DNA of 50,651 nt from Burkholderiales bacterium RIFCSPLOWO2_12_FULL_61_40 (GCA_001770935.1 MESI01000112.1:1-50651); one strand, 5' to 3'; shown: positions 7,747 through 17,805, counted from the first letter of the stretch. Notes: generated from the letters alone by a model not told the origin. Made by a program: numbers and translations.

Positions 7747-7756
7747 ACCGGCCCGG

Positions 7757-9355
7757 TCAGACTTGGCTGGGAAGCGTCTGCACTTCAAATCCCACAATAT
7801 TGCGGCTGGCCTTGCTGAACTCCACCCCGATCAGGTGGATGGGCTCGCCTCTGGATTGGTATTTGTCGGCGTAGCCCTTGTCCTGGAGTTGCTGCAGGGC
7901 CCGACCTTCGGGCGTGAGTTCCACCACCTTGAATTCAAACAGGAACACCTGGCCGTTGAACAGCACCGCCATGTCGATGCGGCCTTTGTTGGTGGTGTCT
8001 TCCAGCCGAATGTCCAGCCCCAAGGCGGCAAAATAGCTGTAGAAAATGCTGGCGTAGTAGCCTTCAAAGTGGGCCAGCTCGTTCTTGCGGTACCAGTCGT
8101 GGGGGATGGTGGCGTAGAAAGACTGAAACAGGGCTTGCAATGCCGGGAAGTTGTTGGCCAATAACAGGCGGTAGAGCTGGCTGACCTGGGGGCCGGGCAC
8201 CGAAGGGCTACCGCTCAGGGCTTGTAACAGGCTGTCGTTCAGGCTGGCCTGCACTTCCAGATTGGGGTATTTCAGCGTCAACTCCAGCCGCCCGGGAATG
8301 CGCCAGGCGCTGGCAATGGTGAGGTAACCGGCCTGGAACATCAGCGCTTCCACGGGGATGTTGTCTACATCAAAGGTGGACAACAAGGTGTCGGTTGCCA
8401 CAATCCGACTCAGGTCGGGCGTAAAAAACTGCCGTTCGCTCAGCAGCTTGACCAGGAAGGTCGGCGTGCCGCTTTCAAACCAGTAGGGCCTGAACACCCG
8501 GCTGCGAAACAACAAAAGTAAATCAAAGGGGTTGTAGACGCTGGTGCCCAGCCAGTTGTAGCCGTTGTACCACTGGCGTATTTCTTCACGGTCCAATCCT
8601 TCGAGCTCGGGCGCAAACACGGTTTCCACATCGGCATCGGTATAGCCGCACAGGGCGCTGTAGTGTGCGTCCAAGGTGATGTCGGTCAGGTTGTTCAGCC
8701 CCGAGAACAGGCTGACCTTGCTGAATTTGGAAACACCGGTCAGAAACACAAACTTCAAATGCGCGTCCGAACCTTTGAGCACCGAATACAGATTCTTCAA
8801 GCCCTCGCGCATCTCCAGCGCCACCGGGCTGTTGGTGATGTTGTCCAGAATGGGTTTGTCGTATTCGTCGATCAAAACTACGGCGCGCTGACCGGTTTTT
8901 TGGTGGGCTTGGGCGATCAGGTCACTGAAGTTGCCTGCCAGATCGGTGTCGGGTAGGCCCACTGGCAGTGGTGCCGCCAGTGCAACGCGGTTTTGGCGCA
9001 GGATCTCGCGAATGCGCTGGTCCAACTCGGCGCGGTCACGCAGCACCCCATCGGACAAGCTCACCCGGATCACGGGGTGCTTTTGGGTCCAGTCCCAGCG
9101 GGTTTCAGCGGCCAGTCCGGTGAACAATTCCTGGCGGCCTTCAAACAGGTCTTTGAAGGTGTCCAGCAGCAGGCTTTTGCCAAAGCGCCGGGGGCGGCTT
9201 AAAAAATAGTACTTGCCGGTGTGCGCCAGGTCCACGGCCATCCCGGATTTGTCCACATAGTAGTAACCCTCTTCGCGAATTTCGCTAAAGGTTTGGATGC
9301 CGATGGGCAGCTTGCGCCGGGCAAGCGGGGTGGCGGGAGTTTGGGAGGATGCCAT
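7757..9355 (-). CDS. AAA-ATPase-like / PD-(D/E)XK nuclease-like protein (DUF1703 type)
   Basis: The 532-residue protein begins with the signature of the AAA-ATPase-like family: LPIGIQTFSEIREEGYYYVDKS, then FLSRPRRFGKSLLLDTF, which is the unusual P-loop of this group. A Walker B-like strand reads AVVLIDEYDKP at about residues 160-170. The C-terminal part (GRIDMAVLFNG, FLFEFKVVE) has the aspartate and E-x-K of a PD-(D/E)XK nuclease fold. Members are widespread, often in many copies per genome, and their role is unproven; roles in mobile-element or defence biology have been proposed. Its 3' end lies 10 bases from the phosphatase start, and its 5' end is next to tRNA-Gly. Confidence 0.85.
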   Translation of the reverse strand: MASSQTPATPLARRKLPIGIQTFSEIREEGYYYVDKSGMAVDLAHTGKYYFLSRPRRFGKSLLLDTFKDLFEGRQELFTGLAAETRWDWTQKHPVIRVSLSDGVLRDRAELDQRIREILRQNRVALAAPLPVGLPDTDLAGNFSDLIAQAHQKTGQRAVVLIDEYDKPILDNITNSPVALEMREGLKNLYSVLKGSDAHLKFVFLTGVSKFSKVSLFSGLNNLTDITLDAHYSALCGYTDADVETVFAPELEGLDREEIRQWYNGYNWLGTSVYNPFDLLLLFRSRVFRPYWFESGTPTFLVKLLSERQFFTPDLSRIVATDTLLSTFDVDNIPVEALMFQAGYLTIASAWRIPGRLELTLKYPNLEVQASLNDSLLQALSGSPSVPGPQVSQLYRLLLANNFPALQALFQSFYATIPHDWYRKNELAHFEGYYASIFYSYFAALGLDIRLEDTTNKGRIDMAVLFNGQVFLFEFKVVELTPEGRALQQLQDKGYADKYQSRGEPIHLIGVEFSKASRNIVGFEVQTLPSQV

Positions 9356-9375
9356 CGGTACATTGTAGGCACGGA

Positions 9376-9449
9376 TGGAGCGGGTGAAGGGAATCGAACC
9401 CTCGTATGAAGCTTGGGAAGCTGCCGTTCTGCCATTGAACTACACCCGC
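9376..9449 (-). tRNA. tRNA-Gly (anticodon CCC)
   Basis: The minus strand reads GCGGGTG at the 5' acceptor arm (9449-9443) and pairs with CACCCGC at the 3' end, followed by the discriminator T and an encoded CCA. The T arm contains GGTTCGATTCC and the D arm AGTTCAATGGCAGAAC. The anticodon loop is TTCCCAA, giving CCC. The anticodon stem GCAGC/GCTTC holds one C-U mismatch at the second pair. The sequence closely follows bacterial glyU. Confidence 0.95.
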
Positions 9450-9485
9450 AGGACTGCACGAGTTTACTGCAGGACCAAGCCCTTT

Positions 9486-11117
9486 TCAGCCCGCATTCAA
9501 TAACTTCGCACCATTTGCGAATGGTATGGCATGGGCGCCGGAATCGCCGCTGAGCTGGAACACGCGGACCACCTCTGCCAACTTCGCCGCCTGTGCTCTC
9601 AGACTGTCGGCAGCAGCACTGCTTTCCTCGACCAGGGCTGCATTTTGCAGCGTGACCTGGTCAATGCGGCCAATGGCATTGCTGACCTGGCTGATGTCGT
9701 GGTATTGCTCTGACGTTGCGCTGTGAATTTCGCCAATGAGTTCACTGACGTGCTGCACCTGGGTGACGATTTCACGCATGGACGCACCGGCATCGTTGAC
9801 CTGGCGTGCACCCGCTTCGACCTTTTGCACGTTGTCGCCAATCAGCTTTTTAATTTCCTTGGCCGCATCAGCCGAGCGGTGGGCGAGCGAACGCACTTCG
9901 CTGGCCACCACGGCAAAGCCGCGGCCCTGTTCGCCAGCGCGTGCTGCTTCCACGGCGGCGTTGAGTGCCAGGATGTTGGTCTGAAACGCAATGCCATCGA
10001 TGACGCCCGTGATATCGCTGATGGTTTGGGAGGACGCGGCGATGCCTTGCATGGTGGCAACCACCTGGGCTACGGCGTTGCCGCCCTGGGCGGCAGAGGC
10101 CGAGGCGCTGGACGCCAAGCGGTTCGCTTCGTTGGCGGTGTCTGCGTTGTGTTTGACGGTGCTGGTCAGCTGCTCCATCGACACAACCGTCTGTTGCAGG
10201 TTGCTGGCCTGTTCTTCGGTGCGCTGGCTTAAGTCCGAATTGCCGGTGGCGATCTGTGCGGAGCCGGTGGCGATGCTCTCGCTGCTTTGGCGTACCTCGC
10301 CAACCAACTGGGCCAGGCGTTCGCGCATGGTTGCCATGGCGGCCATGACGCTGCTGGTGTCCGCCGCTTTGAGGGGAACCGCCATGCTTAGATCACCGTC
10401 TGCGATGGCCAGTGCGATGCGCGCCACTTCGGTGGGTTCGCCGCCCATTTGGCGCCCGATGGAGCGCACCACCACGATGGCGGCACCCACACCCAGCGCC
10501 AGGGCCACGCCGCAGGCGATCACCAGCATGGAGAGGGACATCCGGTAAGTCGCAGCTCCTTTTTGAGCGAGCTGGCTGGCCATTGCGGATTTGAATTCCC
10601 ATTCCTTATCGATGGCGAGCGCGGCCGCCTTGAACAGGCGCTCCGATTTTCCGGTGAAAAGTCGTCGGGCTTCTTCGATTTTTTCCGGATCGGCCAGGGT
10701 CTGGCGTGAGATGTCCTTGAGTTTGTCCCAGTGGGCCATGGCCAGGCCGGTGGTAGAGATGACGTTGTCCCAAAGTTCCTTGTCTTCGTCCCCCGATAGC
10801 AGCTTTTCGTGCTCTGCCAGGGCGGTATTCAGCTGGGTGTTTGCTTGCTGGATCGCGCCCTCCAGTGCCGCCATTTCGTCCGCGGAGACCGTCATCAGGT
10901 GCTGGGCTTGCAGCATGCGAATCGCCGCCATCTTTTCTTGCCATGAGCGCACCGCCTGCAAGGACGGCGTGGTATTGGCCGTGTAGTAGTTGAGCGCGCT
11001 GTGGATCACGCCAATTTGCTGGGCCGCCATGCCGGCGATGCCCATGAGCAGAACCAGCAGCAGGCCAAAGGCGCACGCCAGCCGGGTGCTCAGTTTCATT
11101 CTCGTCAAGAGATTCAT
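9486..11117 (-). CDS. Methyl-accepting chemotaxis protein
   Basis: The 543-residue receptor starts at ATG 11117, seven bases after an AAGGAG site; the upstream in-frame GTG overlaps that site. A first membrane segment spans about residues 10-32, followed by a periplasmic four-helix domain containing [16 protein letters not shown] second membrane segment is near residues 186-210, then a HAMP domain and a long signalling coiled coil. The hairpin tip reads [31 protein letters not shown], the highly conserved CheA/CheW contact region. It senses small periplasmic ligands and controls the flagellar kinase. No CheR-binding pentapeptide ends the protein. The ligand cannot be told from sequence. Confidence 0.93.
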   Translation of the reverse strand: MNLLTRMKLSTRLACAFGLLLVLLMGIAGMAAQQIGVIHSALNYYTANTTPSLQAVRSWQEKMAAIRMLQAQHLMTVSADEMAALEGAIQQANTQLNTALAEHEKLLSGDEDKELWDNVISTTGLAMAHWDKLKDISRQTLADPEKIEEARRLFTGKSERLFKAAALAIDKEWEFKSAMASQLAQKGAATYRMSLSMLVIACGVALALGVGAAIVVVRSIGRQMGGEPTEVARIALAIADGDLSMAVPLKAADTSSVMAAMATMRERLAQLVGEVRQSSESIATGSAQIATGNSDLSQRTEEQASNLQQTVVSMEQLTSTVKHNADTANEANRLASSASASAAQGGNAVAQVVATMQGIAASSQTISDITGVIDGIAFQTNILALNAAVEAARAGEQGRGFAVVASEVRSLAHRSADAAKEIKKLIGDNVQKVEAGARQVNDAGASMREIVTQVQHVSELIGEIHSATSEQYHDISQVSNAIGRIDQVTLQNAALVEESSAAADSLRAQAAKLAEVVRVFQLSGDSGAHAIPFANGAKLLNAG

Positions 11118-11260
11118 ATTTCGCACTCCTTGCGCAACCCTTGAGCCTACTGAAGTCTCTATTCCGTTTCCAAATCATTTCTGTCGAGGCGTCGAGCCGC
11201 AGGCAGTGCTTTAGCACGACCAGGCGAGACAACAACGACAGGGATGATTTAGAAATGGAA

Positions 11261-12763
11261 TTACTTCAGGATGTCCCCAATACACAGGTACTTCACCTCC
11301 ACATAGTCATCCATGCCAAAGTGCGAACCCTCGCGCCCCAGGCCCGACTGTTTGACTCCGCCAAACGGCACATGCTCGGTGGCCAAAATCCCCACGTTCA
11401 CCCCCACCATGCCGTACTCCAGCGCCTCGCCCACGCGGTAGATGCGTCCCATGTCGCGGGTGTAGAAATAACTGGCCAGGCCGAACTCGGTATCGTTGGC
11501 CGCGTCAATGGCTTCTTGCTCGGTGCTGAACTTGAACACCGGTGCAAAGGGGCCAAAGGTTTCTTCCTTGGCGCACAGCATCTCGGGCGTGGCGTCGGCC
11601 ACCACCGTGGGCTCGAAGAACTGCCCGCTGCCCAAGTTGGGCAGGCGTTTTCCGCCCACCAGCACGCGTCCGCCCTTGGCCAGCGCATCGGCCACATGGC
11701 GCTCCACCTTCACCAGTGCCGCCTCTTCGATCAGCGGGCCCTGGTTGACGCCGTCTTCAAAGCCGTTGCCGATCTTGGCGGTTTTCACCTTGGCGGCGAA
11801 TTTCTCGACAAAGGCGTCGTAGACCCCGGCCTGCACATAAAAGCGGTTGGTGCAGACGCAGGTCTGGCCGGCGTTGCGGTACTTGCTGGCAAACGCGCCT
11901 TCCACGGCGGAGTCCAGGTCGGCATCGTCAAACACGATGAAGGGGGCGTTGCCACCCAGCTCCAAGGAGAGCTTCTTGATGGTGGGGGCGCTTTGCGCCA
12001 TCAGGATGCGGCCCACTTCGGTGGAGCCGGTGAAGCTGAGGTGGCGCACCACATCACTGGCACAGATGACCTTGCCCACGGCGATGCTGTTGCTGGCATC
12101 GGCCGTAATCATGTTGAGCACACCGGCGGGAATACCGGCGCGAATCGCCAACTCGGCGGCGGCCAGGGCGGTGAGTGGCGTGAGTTCTGCCGGTTTGATC
12201 AGCACGGTGCAACCGGCCGCCAGGGCCGGGGCGACTTTGCGGGTGATCATGGCCAGGGGGAAGTTCCAGGGGGTAATCGCCGCACACACACCGATGGGCT
12301 GTTTGAGCACCATCAGGCGGCGGTTGTTGTCGAACTGGGGCAGGGTTTCGCCGTTCACGCGTTTGGCTTCTTCGGCAAACCATTCGACAAAACTGGCGCC
12401 ATAGGCGACTTCGCCTTTGGCCTCGGCCAGGGGTTTGCCCTGTTCGGCGGTCATGATGCGGCCCAGGTCGTCCTGGTTTGCCATCAAAAGGTCAAACCAT
12501 TTGCGCAGCAGGATGCTGCGTTCTTTGGCGGTCTTGGACTTCCAGGCCGGTCCGGCGGCGTTGGCGGCGGCGATGGCCGCCTCAGTTTCCTGGGGGCCGA
12601 GGTTGGCGACGTCGGCGAGTTTTTCACCGGTGGCGGGGTCGCAGACGTCAAAGCGGCTGGGGCCTGCGACCCACTGGCCGTTGATGAGCGCGTCGGTCTT
12701 GAGCAGGGTGGGGTCTTTGAGGTGGGAGAGGGGGCCGGTCAGGTTTTGCATGGGTGAATTCAT
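11261..12763 (-). CDS. gabD: NAD(P)-dependent succinate-semialdehyde dehydrogenase
   Basis: The 500-residue aldehyde dehydrogenase has all family hallmarks. These are the ITPWNFP stretch, cofactor loop SFTGSTEVG, general-base motif LELGGNAPFIVFDDADLD, catalytic cysteine in NAGQTCVCTNR, and PFGGVKQSGLGREGS near the end. The double-cysteine active site and the GabD-like N-terminus (LKTDALINGQW) point to succinate-semialdehyde dehydrogenase, which oxidises succinic semialdehyde to succinate. It is the last gene of the operon, downstream of the ureohydrolase and in the same unit as GabT, which produces its substrate. The start is ATG 12763; ATG 12751 is an alternative. Confidence 0.88.
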   Translation of the reverse strand: MNSPMQNLTGPLSHLKDPTLLKTDALINGQWVAGPSRFDVCDPATGEKLADVANLGPQETEAAIAAANAAGPAWKSKTAKERSILLRKWFDLLMANQDDLGRIMTAEQGKPLAEAKGEVAYGASFVEWFAEEAKRVNGETLPQFDNNRRLMVLKQPIGVCAAITPWNFPLAMITRKVAPALAAGCTVLIKPAELTPLTALAAAELAIRAGIPAGVLNMITADASNSIAVGKVICASDVVRHLSFTGSTEVGRILMAQSAPTIKKLSLELGGNAPFIVFDDADLDSAVEGAFASKYRNAGQTCVCTNRFYVQAGVYDAFVEKFAAKVKTAKIGNGFEDGVNQGPLIEEAALVKVERHVADALAKGGRVLVGGKRLPNLGSGQFFEPTVVADATPEMLCAKEETFGPFAPVFKFSTEQEAIDAANDTEFGLASYFYTRDMGRIYRVGEALEYGMVGVNVGILATEHVPFGGVKQSGLGREGSHFGMDDYVEVKYLCIGDILK

Positions 12764-12786
12764 AGGGGTCGTGAAAAGGTTAAAAA

Positions 12787-13728
12787 TCAACGGTAGTGCA
12801 CGCCAGGCAGCACGCACAGCATTTCAAACAGCAGGTTGGCGCCCAGCAGGGCGGTGTTGCCGTTGGGGTCGTAGGGCGGGGAGACTTCGACCAGATCCGC
12901 ACCCACCAGGTTCAACCCCCGGCAGCCCCGGATGATTTCCAGCGCCTGCGGTACGGTCAGGCCCCCAATTTCCGGGGTGCCGGTGCCTCCGGCGAAAGCG
13001 GGGTCGATGCCGTCGATGTCAAAGCTCAGGTAGCAGGGCGTATCGCCAATGGTTTCTCGCACCCGCGCCATCAAGGGCGCGAGGGACTGGTACCAGACCT
13101 CGTGGGCCTGCACCACGGTAAAGCCCTGCTGGCGCGGCCAGTCAAAGTCGTCCGCGCTGTAGCCGCTACCACGCAGGCCGATTTGCCACACCTTGTGGGT
13201 TTGCAGCAGTCCTTCTTCCACGGCCCGCCGAAACGGTGTGCCGTGTGCAATGGCTTCACCAAACATGTCGTCGTTGACATCGGCGTGGGCATCCACATGG
13301 ACCAGGGCGACCGGCCCGTGTTTGGCCGCCATGGCGCGCAAGATGGGCAGGGCAATGGTGTGGTCGCCGCCCAGGGTCAGCGGTATGCAACTGGCGCTGA
13401 GCAGTTCATCGTAAAACTCGGTGATGATGGGCAGGGACTTAGCCAAAGAGTAGGTGTTGATGGGCACATCGCCCAGGTCCGCCACCTGCAGTGTGTCAAA
13501 GGGGGCGGCGCCGGTGGCCATGTTGTAGGGCCGCAGCAGGCAGGACTCGGCCCGAATCTGGCGCGGGCCGAATCTGGCGCCGGGGCGGTGCGAGGTGCCG
13601 ATGTCCAGCGGGATGCCGACGAAGGCGGCATCCAGCCCTTGCGAAGAGCTGGCCAGTGGCAAACGCATCATGCTGGCAATGCCGCCAAAGCGTGGCATGG
13701 CGTTGCCGGAGAGGGGTTGGTTTTTCAT
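12787..13728 (-). CDS. Ureohydrolase: guanidinobutyrase/agmatinase type
   Basis: The 313-residue enzyme carries the binuclear manganese motifs of the arginase superfamily: GGDHTIALP, DAHADVND and SFDIDGIDPAFAGGTGTPE. Its N-terminus (MKNQPLSGNAMPRFGGIASMMRLP) resembles 4-guanidinobutyrase more than E. coli agmatinase. It splits a guanidino compound into urea and an amine. With 4-guanidinobutyrate as substrate the product is GABA, which the operon's GabT and dehydrogenase would take to succinate. Agmatinase (agmatine to putrescine) is the main alternative. The ATG at 13728 is one base from the upstream gene's stop codon, so translation is probably coupled. Confidence 0.87.
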   Translation of the reverse strand: MKNQPLSGNAMPRFGGIASMMRLPLASSSQGLDAAFVGIPLDIGTSHRPGARFGPRQIRAESCLLRPYNMATGAAPFDTLQVADLGDVPINTYSLAKSLPIITEFYDELLSASCIPLTLGGDHTIALPILRAMAAKHGPVALVHVDAHADVNDDMFGEAIAHGTPFRRAVEEGLLQTHKVWQIGLRGSGYSADDFDWPRQQGFTVVQAHEVWYQSLAPLMARVRETIGDTPCYLSFDIDGIDPAFAGGTGTPEIGGLTVPQALEIIRGCRGLNLVGADLVEVSPPYDPNGNTALLGANLLFEMLCVLPGVHYR

Positions 13729-13729
13729 A

Positions 13730-14578
13730 TTAGCCTTTGCCGGGGTGACGGGATGCAAAGAAGCTGCACAGCTCCGCATCGGGAATCTGTTGCTCGGCGA
13801 AGCCAAAGCTGCCGTGCTGGAGCATCTCCTGTGCCGCGCGGCGAACCAGACCGAGTGCGCTGCGGGCCAGGCTGCCGCCGATGCTGATGCGTTTGACGCC
13901 CAGGCTGCCCAGTTGCGCAACGGTAAATGCACTTCCCGTGAGCCCCATGACCACGGTGATGGGGCCATCCACTTCGCGTACCAGCGCGGCAATCGTCTCA
14001 GCATCCTTAATGCCCGGCACAAACAGGCAGTCTGCACCCATGTCACGGTAGAGGTTGATGCGGCGGACGGCTTCGGCAAAAGGCGAGGGTACGCCAGCAA
14101 GGTAGCAGTCGGTGCGTGCCGTCAGCGTGAAGGGAACACCGCTTTGGTCCGCGGATTCCCGGGCGGCTCGGATACGTTCGACAGCCAAGCCGATGTCGAA
14201 AAGCGGCGTTTGTGGGTCGCCCGAAAGGTCTTCAATGTTGCCGCCCACCACGCCGGCCTGGATGGCCAGTCGAATGGTCTCGGCCACGTCTTCGGGTGCG
14301 GCGCCAAAGCCTGCTTCCAGGTCGGCGCTCACGGGCAGCTGGACCGCACCTGTAATGCGGTGAATGCACTCCATCATCTGTGAGCGGCTGACGCAGCCCT
14401 CGTAGTCGGGTTGGCCCAACGAATAGGCGATGCCCGCGCTGGTGGTGGCCAGGCACTGGAAGCCGCTGTCGGCCAGGATGCAGGCGCTACCAGCATCCCA
14501 GGCGTTGGGCATCACAAAGGTTTCTGCGCCCGTGTGCAGGGCGCGAAAACGCTCTCCGCGCTGGATCTGGGTGTTCAT
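13730..14578 (-). CDS. Isocitrate lyase / PEP mutase family protein
   Basis: The 282-residue protein has the TIM-barrel pattern of this superfamily: FVMPNAWDAGSACILADSGF, ATTSAGIAYSLGQPD, the metal-binding stretch PVSADLEAGFG, and NIEDLSGD followed by ARTDCYL. It lacks the KKCGH-type catalytic loop of isocitrate lyase, and members like this are mostly of unknown substrate (carboxy-lyase, hydrolase or mutase). Its role in an operon for guanidino or GABA catabolism is unclear. The start at ATG 14578 has a GGAAGG site; ATG 14629 overlaps the stop of the upstream binding-protein gene (ATGA) and would add 17 residues. Confidence 0.8.
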   Translation of the reverse strand: MNTQIQRGERFRALHTGAETFVMPNAWDAGSACILADSGFQCLATTSAGIAYSLGQPDYEGCVSRSQMMECIHRITGAVQLPVSADLEAGFGAAPEDVAETIRLAIQAGVVGGNIEDLSGDPQTPLFDIGLAVERIRAARESADQSGVPFTLTARTDCYLAGVPSPFAEAVRRINLYRDMGADCLFVPGIKDAETIAALVREVDGPITVVMGLTGSAFTVAQLGSLGVKRISIGGSLARSALGLVRRAAQEMLQHGSFGFAEQQIPDAELCSFFASRHPGKG

Positions 14579-14625
14579 CGGGGTCAATACCTTCCGCTGC
14601 GCATCGATTTTTGGAGTGCTTGGGC

Positions 14626-15702
14626 TCATTGCATGCGCTGGGAAAAGCGCTTCTCAATGGCACTGCCTTGGCGGGTCCAGAAGCTGGCATCAAAGGGCAG
14701 GGAACGCCGCAGGTTGCCCGGCGCCGAGGGCAAGTCGCTGATGGCCATGGTCAAGTCCACCAGGTGGGTGTCCGAGCCAGTTACAGGACGGCTGCGACCG
14801 ACGTCGTAGCGAAAGATGGCACCGAAGTGGGTTGGGCCATACGGAATTTCGCGCGAGAACGCCAATTGGGCTTCCTCCGAGGTCGCGAAATTGATGAAGG
14901 CCTGTGCCATGGCGGCCTTGGGTGAACCTTTGACGATGACCCAGTAGTCCAGCTCATGGATGGCATCGGTCCATGCAATGGTGAGTTGGGTGGCGCCCTC
15001 CCGGTTGGCTGCGGCAATGCGGCCGTTGAAGGCGGTGGACATGCTGACCTCGCCGGATGCCAGGCGCTGAGGGGGTTGCGCACCGGATTCCCACCAGACG
15101 ATGTGTGGCTTCAGTTGTTCCAGTTTGGCCATGGCACGGTTTTGCCCCGCCTCGGTGGCCAGCACGGCGTATACATCCCGGCGTTTGACGCCGTCGGACA
15201 TCAGCGCAATTTCAAGGTTGTAGCGCGCGCCTTTGCGCAGCCCGCGTTTGCCGGGAAAACGCTGCACATTCCAAAAGTCCGCCCAGGTGCGGGGAGCCAC
15301 TTTGAAACGGTTAGCGTCGTAAGCCATGACGGTGGACCACACGAAGGCACCGATGCCGCATTCTTTGACCGTACCCGGCAGCAGAAAGCTGGCGTGGGGA
15401 ACGGCAGCACGGTCAATGCGTTCAAACAAGCCTTCGTCACACCCTACCTTGAGATCGGTGGACTCCACCTCCACCACATCCCAAGTGACTTTGCGGTCGC
15501 GCACCATGGCACGGATAGGGGCCAGATCGCCGGTGTATTCGATGCCCACGGCCTCTAGCCCACGCGCACGGGAGAAGGGCTTGATAAAGGCCACATCCTG
15601 GGCTTTGCCGTTGGCACCGCCAAAGTTGGCGATGGTCAGCGGCTGGGCCTGCGCTGCACCGGCCAGCGCCGCAATGAGGGTGAACAGAAGGCGGATCATC
15701 AT
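14626..15702 (-). CDS. ABC transporter substrate-binding protein (PotD-like), second copy
   Basis: The protein has 358 residues with a signal peptide ending in AGAAQAQ (about residue 20). The mature part starts LTIANFGGANGKAQ and contains WDVVEVESTDLKVGCDEGLFERID and CGIGAFVWSTVMAYD. It is thus a close paralogue of the binding protein at 17829-18860, which shares the same phrases. Such periplasmic proteins deliver polyamines or related cationic compounds to the membrane permeases. It is encoded directly downstream of the permease genes (13-base gap). Two binding proteins with one permease pair suggest two ligands for one importer. The C-terminus is about 15 residues longer than its paralogue. 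Confidence 0.87.
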   Translation of the reverse strand: MMIRLLFTLIAALAGAAQAQPLTIANFGGANGKAQDVAFIKPFSRARGLEAVGIEYTGDLAPIRAMVRDRKVTWDVVEVESTDLKVGCDEGLFERIDRAAVPHASFLLPGTVKECGIGAFVWSTVMAYDANRFKVAPRTWADFWNVQRFPGKRGLRKGARYNLEIALMSDGVKRRDVYAVLATEAGQNRAMAKLEQLKPHIVWWESGAQPPQRLASGEVSMSTAFNGRIAAANREGATQLTIAWTDAIHELDYWVIVKGSPKAAMAQAFINFATSEEAQLAFSREIPYGPTHFGAIFRYDVGRSRPVTGSDTHLVDLTMAISDLPSAPGNLRRSLPFDASFWTRQGSAIEKRFSQRMQ

Positions 15703-15715
15703 GGTCGATCCCGTT

Positions 15716-16540
15716 TTAGCGGCGGCGACCGCGCAGCCACTCCAGGCCCAGCATGAGCGCGGTGGTGAAGATGATGAGCAGTGTGGCCACGGCCGCGATG
15801 GTGGGCGAAATGTTTTCACGGATGCCGGTGAACATCTGGCGCGGCAGGGTGACCTGGGTGGGCCCGGCGATGAACAGGGTCACCACCACTTCGTCGAAGG
15901 AGGTGGCGAAGGCAAACAAGGCACCTGAAATCACGCCGGGTGCAATGATGGGCAGCGTGATACGGAAGAAGGTTTCCAACGGCCCGGCACCCAGGCTCAA
16001 GGACGCACGCACCAGGTTGTGGTTAAAGCCCTGCAGGGTGGCCAGCACCGTGGTCAGCACAAAGGGTGCGCCCAGGGCCGCGTGGACCAGCACCAGGCCG
16101 GTGTAGGTATCCGACAGGCCGATCTTGGCAAAAAACAGGTAGGTGCTCACCCCCACCACCACGATGGGCACCACCATGGGGGAGATCAGCAGACTCATCA
16201 AGATGCCTTTGCCGATGAAGTTCACCCGTGCCAGGCCGACGGCGGACATGGTGCCCAGCACGGTGGCCAGGAGCGTGGCCAGGGGGGCCACGATGAAGCT
16301 GTTGCGTGTGGCACGCGCCCAGTCGTCCGAGGTGAACAGGTTGTCGTACCACTGCAATGACCAGCCGGGAATCGGGTAGGCCAGGAAGGAGCTGTTGCTG
16401 AAAGACAGCGGAATAATGACCAGAATCGGCAGCAGCAAAAACAGCAGCACGCTGATGCAGACGCCGCGCAAGGCATACCAGCCTATTTTGTCGGCCAGCG
16501 TGGCGTAGGCCGGAAACACCGGGAGAAAGGGTTTGGACAT
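15716..16540 (-). CDS. ABC transporter permease, PotC-like
   Basis: The 274-residue integral membrane protein has six predicted helices, the first near residues 24-46 (VCISVLLFLLLPILVIIPLS). The cytoplasmic coupling loop with the EAA-type motif reads ASLSLGAGPLETFFRITLPIIAPG at about residues 190-213. It matches the second permease of spermidine/putrescine-type importers and forms a heterodimer with the protein encoded just upstream (5-base gap). The start is ATG 16540 (MSKPFLPVFP). Confidence 0.9.
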   Translation of the reverse strand: MSKPFLPVFPAYATLADKIGWYALRGVCISVLLFLLLPILVIIPLSFSNSSFLAYPIPGWSLQWYDNLFTSDDWARATRNSFIVAPLATLLATVLGTMSAVGLARVNFIGKGILMSLLISPMVVPIVVVGVSTYLFFAKIGLSDTYTGLVLVHAALGAPFVLTTVLATLQGFNHNLVRASLSLGAGPLETFFRITLPIIAPGVISGALFAFATSFDEVVVTLFIAGPTQVTLPRQMFTGIRENISPTIAAVATLLIIFTTALMLGLEWLRGRRR

Positions 16541-16545
16541 GCGGA

Positions 16546-17805
16546 TTACCCCAGACTAAGTTCAGATTTCACGACCCGGCGGTAAATGCCGTAGAGCACC
16601 AAGGTGGTAAACAACAGCACCGCACCCAGGGCGCAGGCCATGCCCCAATTGACGTTGACGTTGGTGTACTGGGCGATGTAGTAGCTCAGCATCTGGTCAT
16701 CGGCGCCGCCCAGCAACGCAGGGGTGACGTAGTAGCCAATGCTCAGGATAAAAACCAGCAGGCCGCCAGCGCCCATGCCAGGGTAGGTTTGTGGCACATA
16801 GACCTTGAAGAAGGCCGCCAGCGGTGAACTGCCCAGCGACACCGCAGCGCGCAAGTAGGTGGGAGGCACCGACTTCATCACGCTGTACAGCGGCAAAATC
16901 ATGAAGGGCAGCAGGATGTGCACCATGGCAATCACCACGCCCAGGCGGTTGAACAGCAGGGCCACGGGTTCGTCCGTCAGGCCCGTGCCCATCAGGGCGC
17001 GGTTGACCAGGCCGTTGGTCTGCAAGAGCACGATCCAGGCTGCCACACGCACCAGGATTGATGTCCAGAAGGGCACCAGCACCAGAATCATGCACATATT
17101 GGCCTGCCGCTCCGTCAGCGTGGACAGCCAGTACGCCAGCGGGTAGCCCAGCAGCAGGCAAAACAGGGTGACCACGGCACTGATCTCGAAGGTGCGCAGC
17201 AAGATCCGGCCAAAGGCGGCTGAATCGTCGGGAACCCGGCTGATGTGGCCCTGGGCATCGCGTTGCAAGTCCACGGAAGCCAGCAGGTAGTCGGGTGTCC
17301 AGCGCTTGCTGTTTTTCGCAATGGCTTGCCAGTAAGTGATGTCGTCCCAGCGGGCATCGACTTCCAGCAGGCGCTGGTGCACCTGGGCCGGGGTGAGTGC
17401 CGGGTCGAAGGGCAAGGCACGGTAGGTGCCCATCACCAGCGAGCGTGCGCCGCTGACTTCACTGTTGAGCCGGCGCGCCAGCGCACCGGCATCGGATTGT
17501 TCCTGGATGGCGGCCAGGTCGGCCGCCAACGCGGCGTAGGCCGCATCCGGTGGGGTCGTTGTGCGGTCCCACTGGGCCAGCGCCTCACCGGTGCGTCCCA
17601 GGGTGTTGGCCACTTCCGGGTTTTCCACGGCGCGCATCAGCAATGCGGCAATGGGAACCAGGAAGATGACCACCAGGAACACCAGCAAGGGCATGGTGAG
17701 GGAGATCGAGAAGAGACGTTTGCGGCGCTCTGCCCGTTTCAATTGTCTCGCCAGGTTGGCGGGCAATACGGCAGAGGCGGGCAGGGCGGTCGTTGACGTG
17801 GTCAT
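16546..17805 (-). CDS. ABC transporter permease, PotB-like, with large periplasmic insert
   Basis: The 419-residue permease is well above the usual 280-300 of PotB. The extra length is a segment between the first membrane helix (about residues 32-54) and the second (about residue 210). It is hydrophilic, rich in tryptophan and aspartate, and should lie in the periplasm. The coupling loop reads AAVSLGSSPLAAFFKVYVPQTYPG. The six-helix core and its position between the binding protein and the PotC-like permease support its role as the partner channel subunit. The start is ATG 17805 with AGAGAG upstream; an in-frame GTG at 17823 is less likely. Confidence 0.9.
   Translation of the reverse strand: MTTSTTALPASAVLPANLARQLKRAERRKRLFSISLTMPLLVFLVVIFLVPIAALLMRAVENPEVANTLGRTGEALAQWDRTTTPPDAAYAALAADLAAIQEQSDAGALARRLNSEVSGARSLVMGTYRALPFDPALTPAQVHQRLLEVDARWDDITYWQAIAKNSKRWTPDYLLASVDLQRDAQGHISRVPDDSAAFGRILLRTFEISAVVTLFCLLLGYPLAYWLSTLTERQANMCMILVLVPFWTSILVRVAAWIVLLQTNGLVNRALMGTGLTDEPVALLFNRLGVVIAMVHILLPFMILPLYSVMKSVPPTYLRAAVSLGSSPLAAFFKVYVPQTYPGMGAGGLLVFILSIGYYVTPALLGGADDQMLSYYIAQYTNVNVNWGMACALGAVLLFTTLVLYGIYRRVVKSELSLG

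Noticed and set aside
11141..12757. A 538-codon open frame on the plus strand
   Set aside because: It is antisense to the succinate-semialdehyde dehydrogenase gene; such long shadows are common in high-GC DNA, and it has no recognisable domain.
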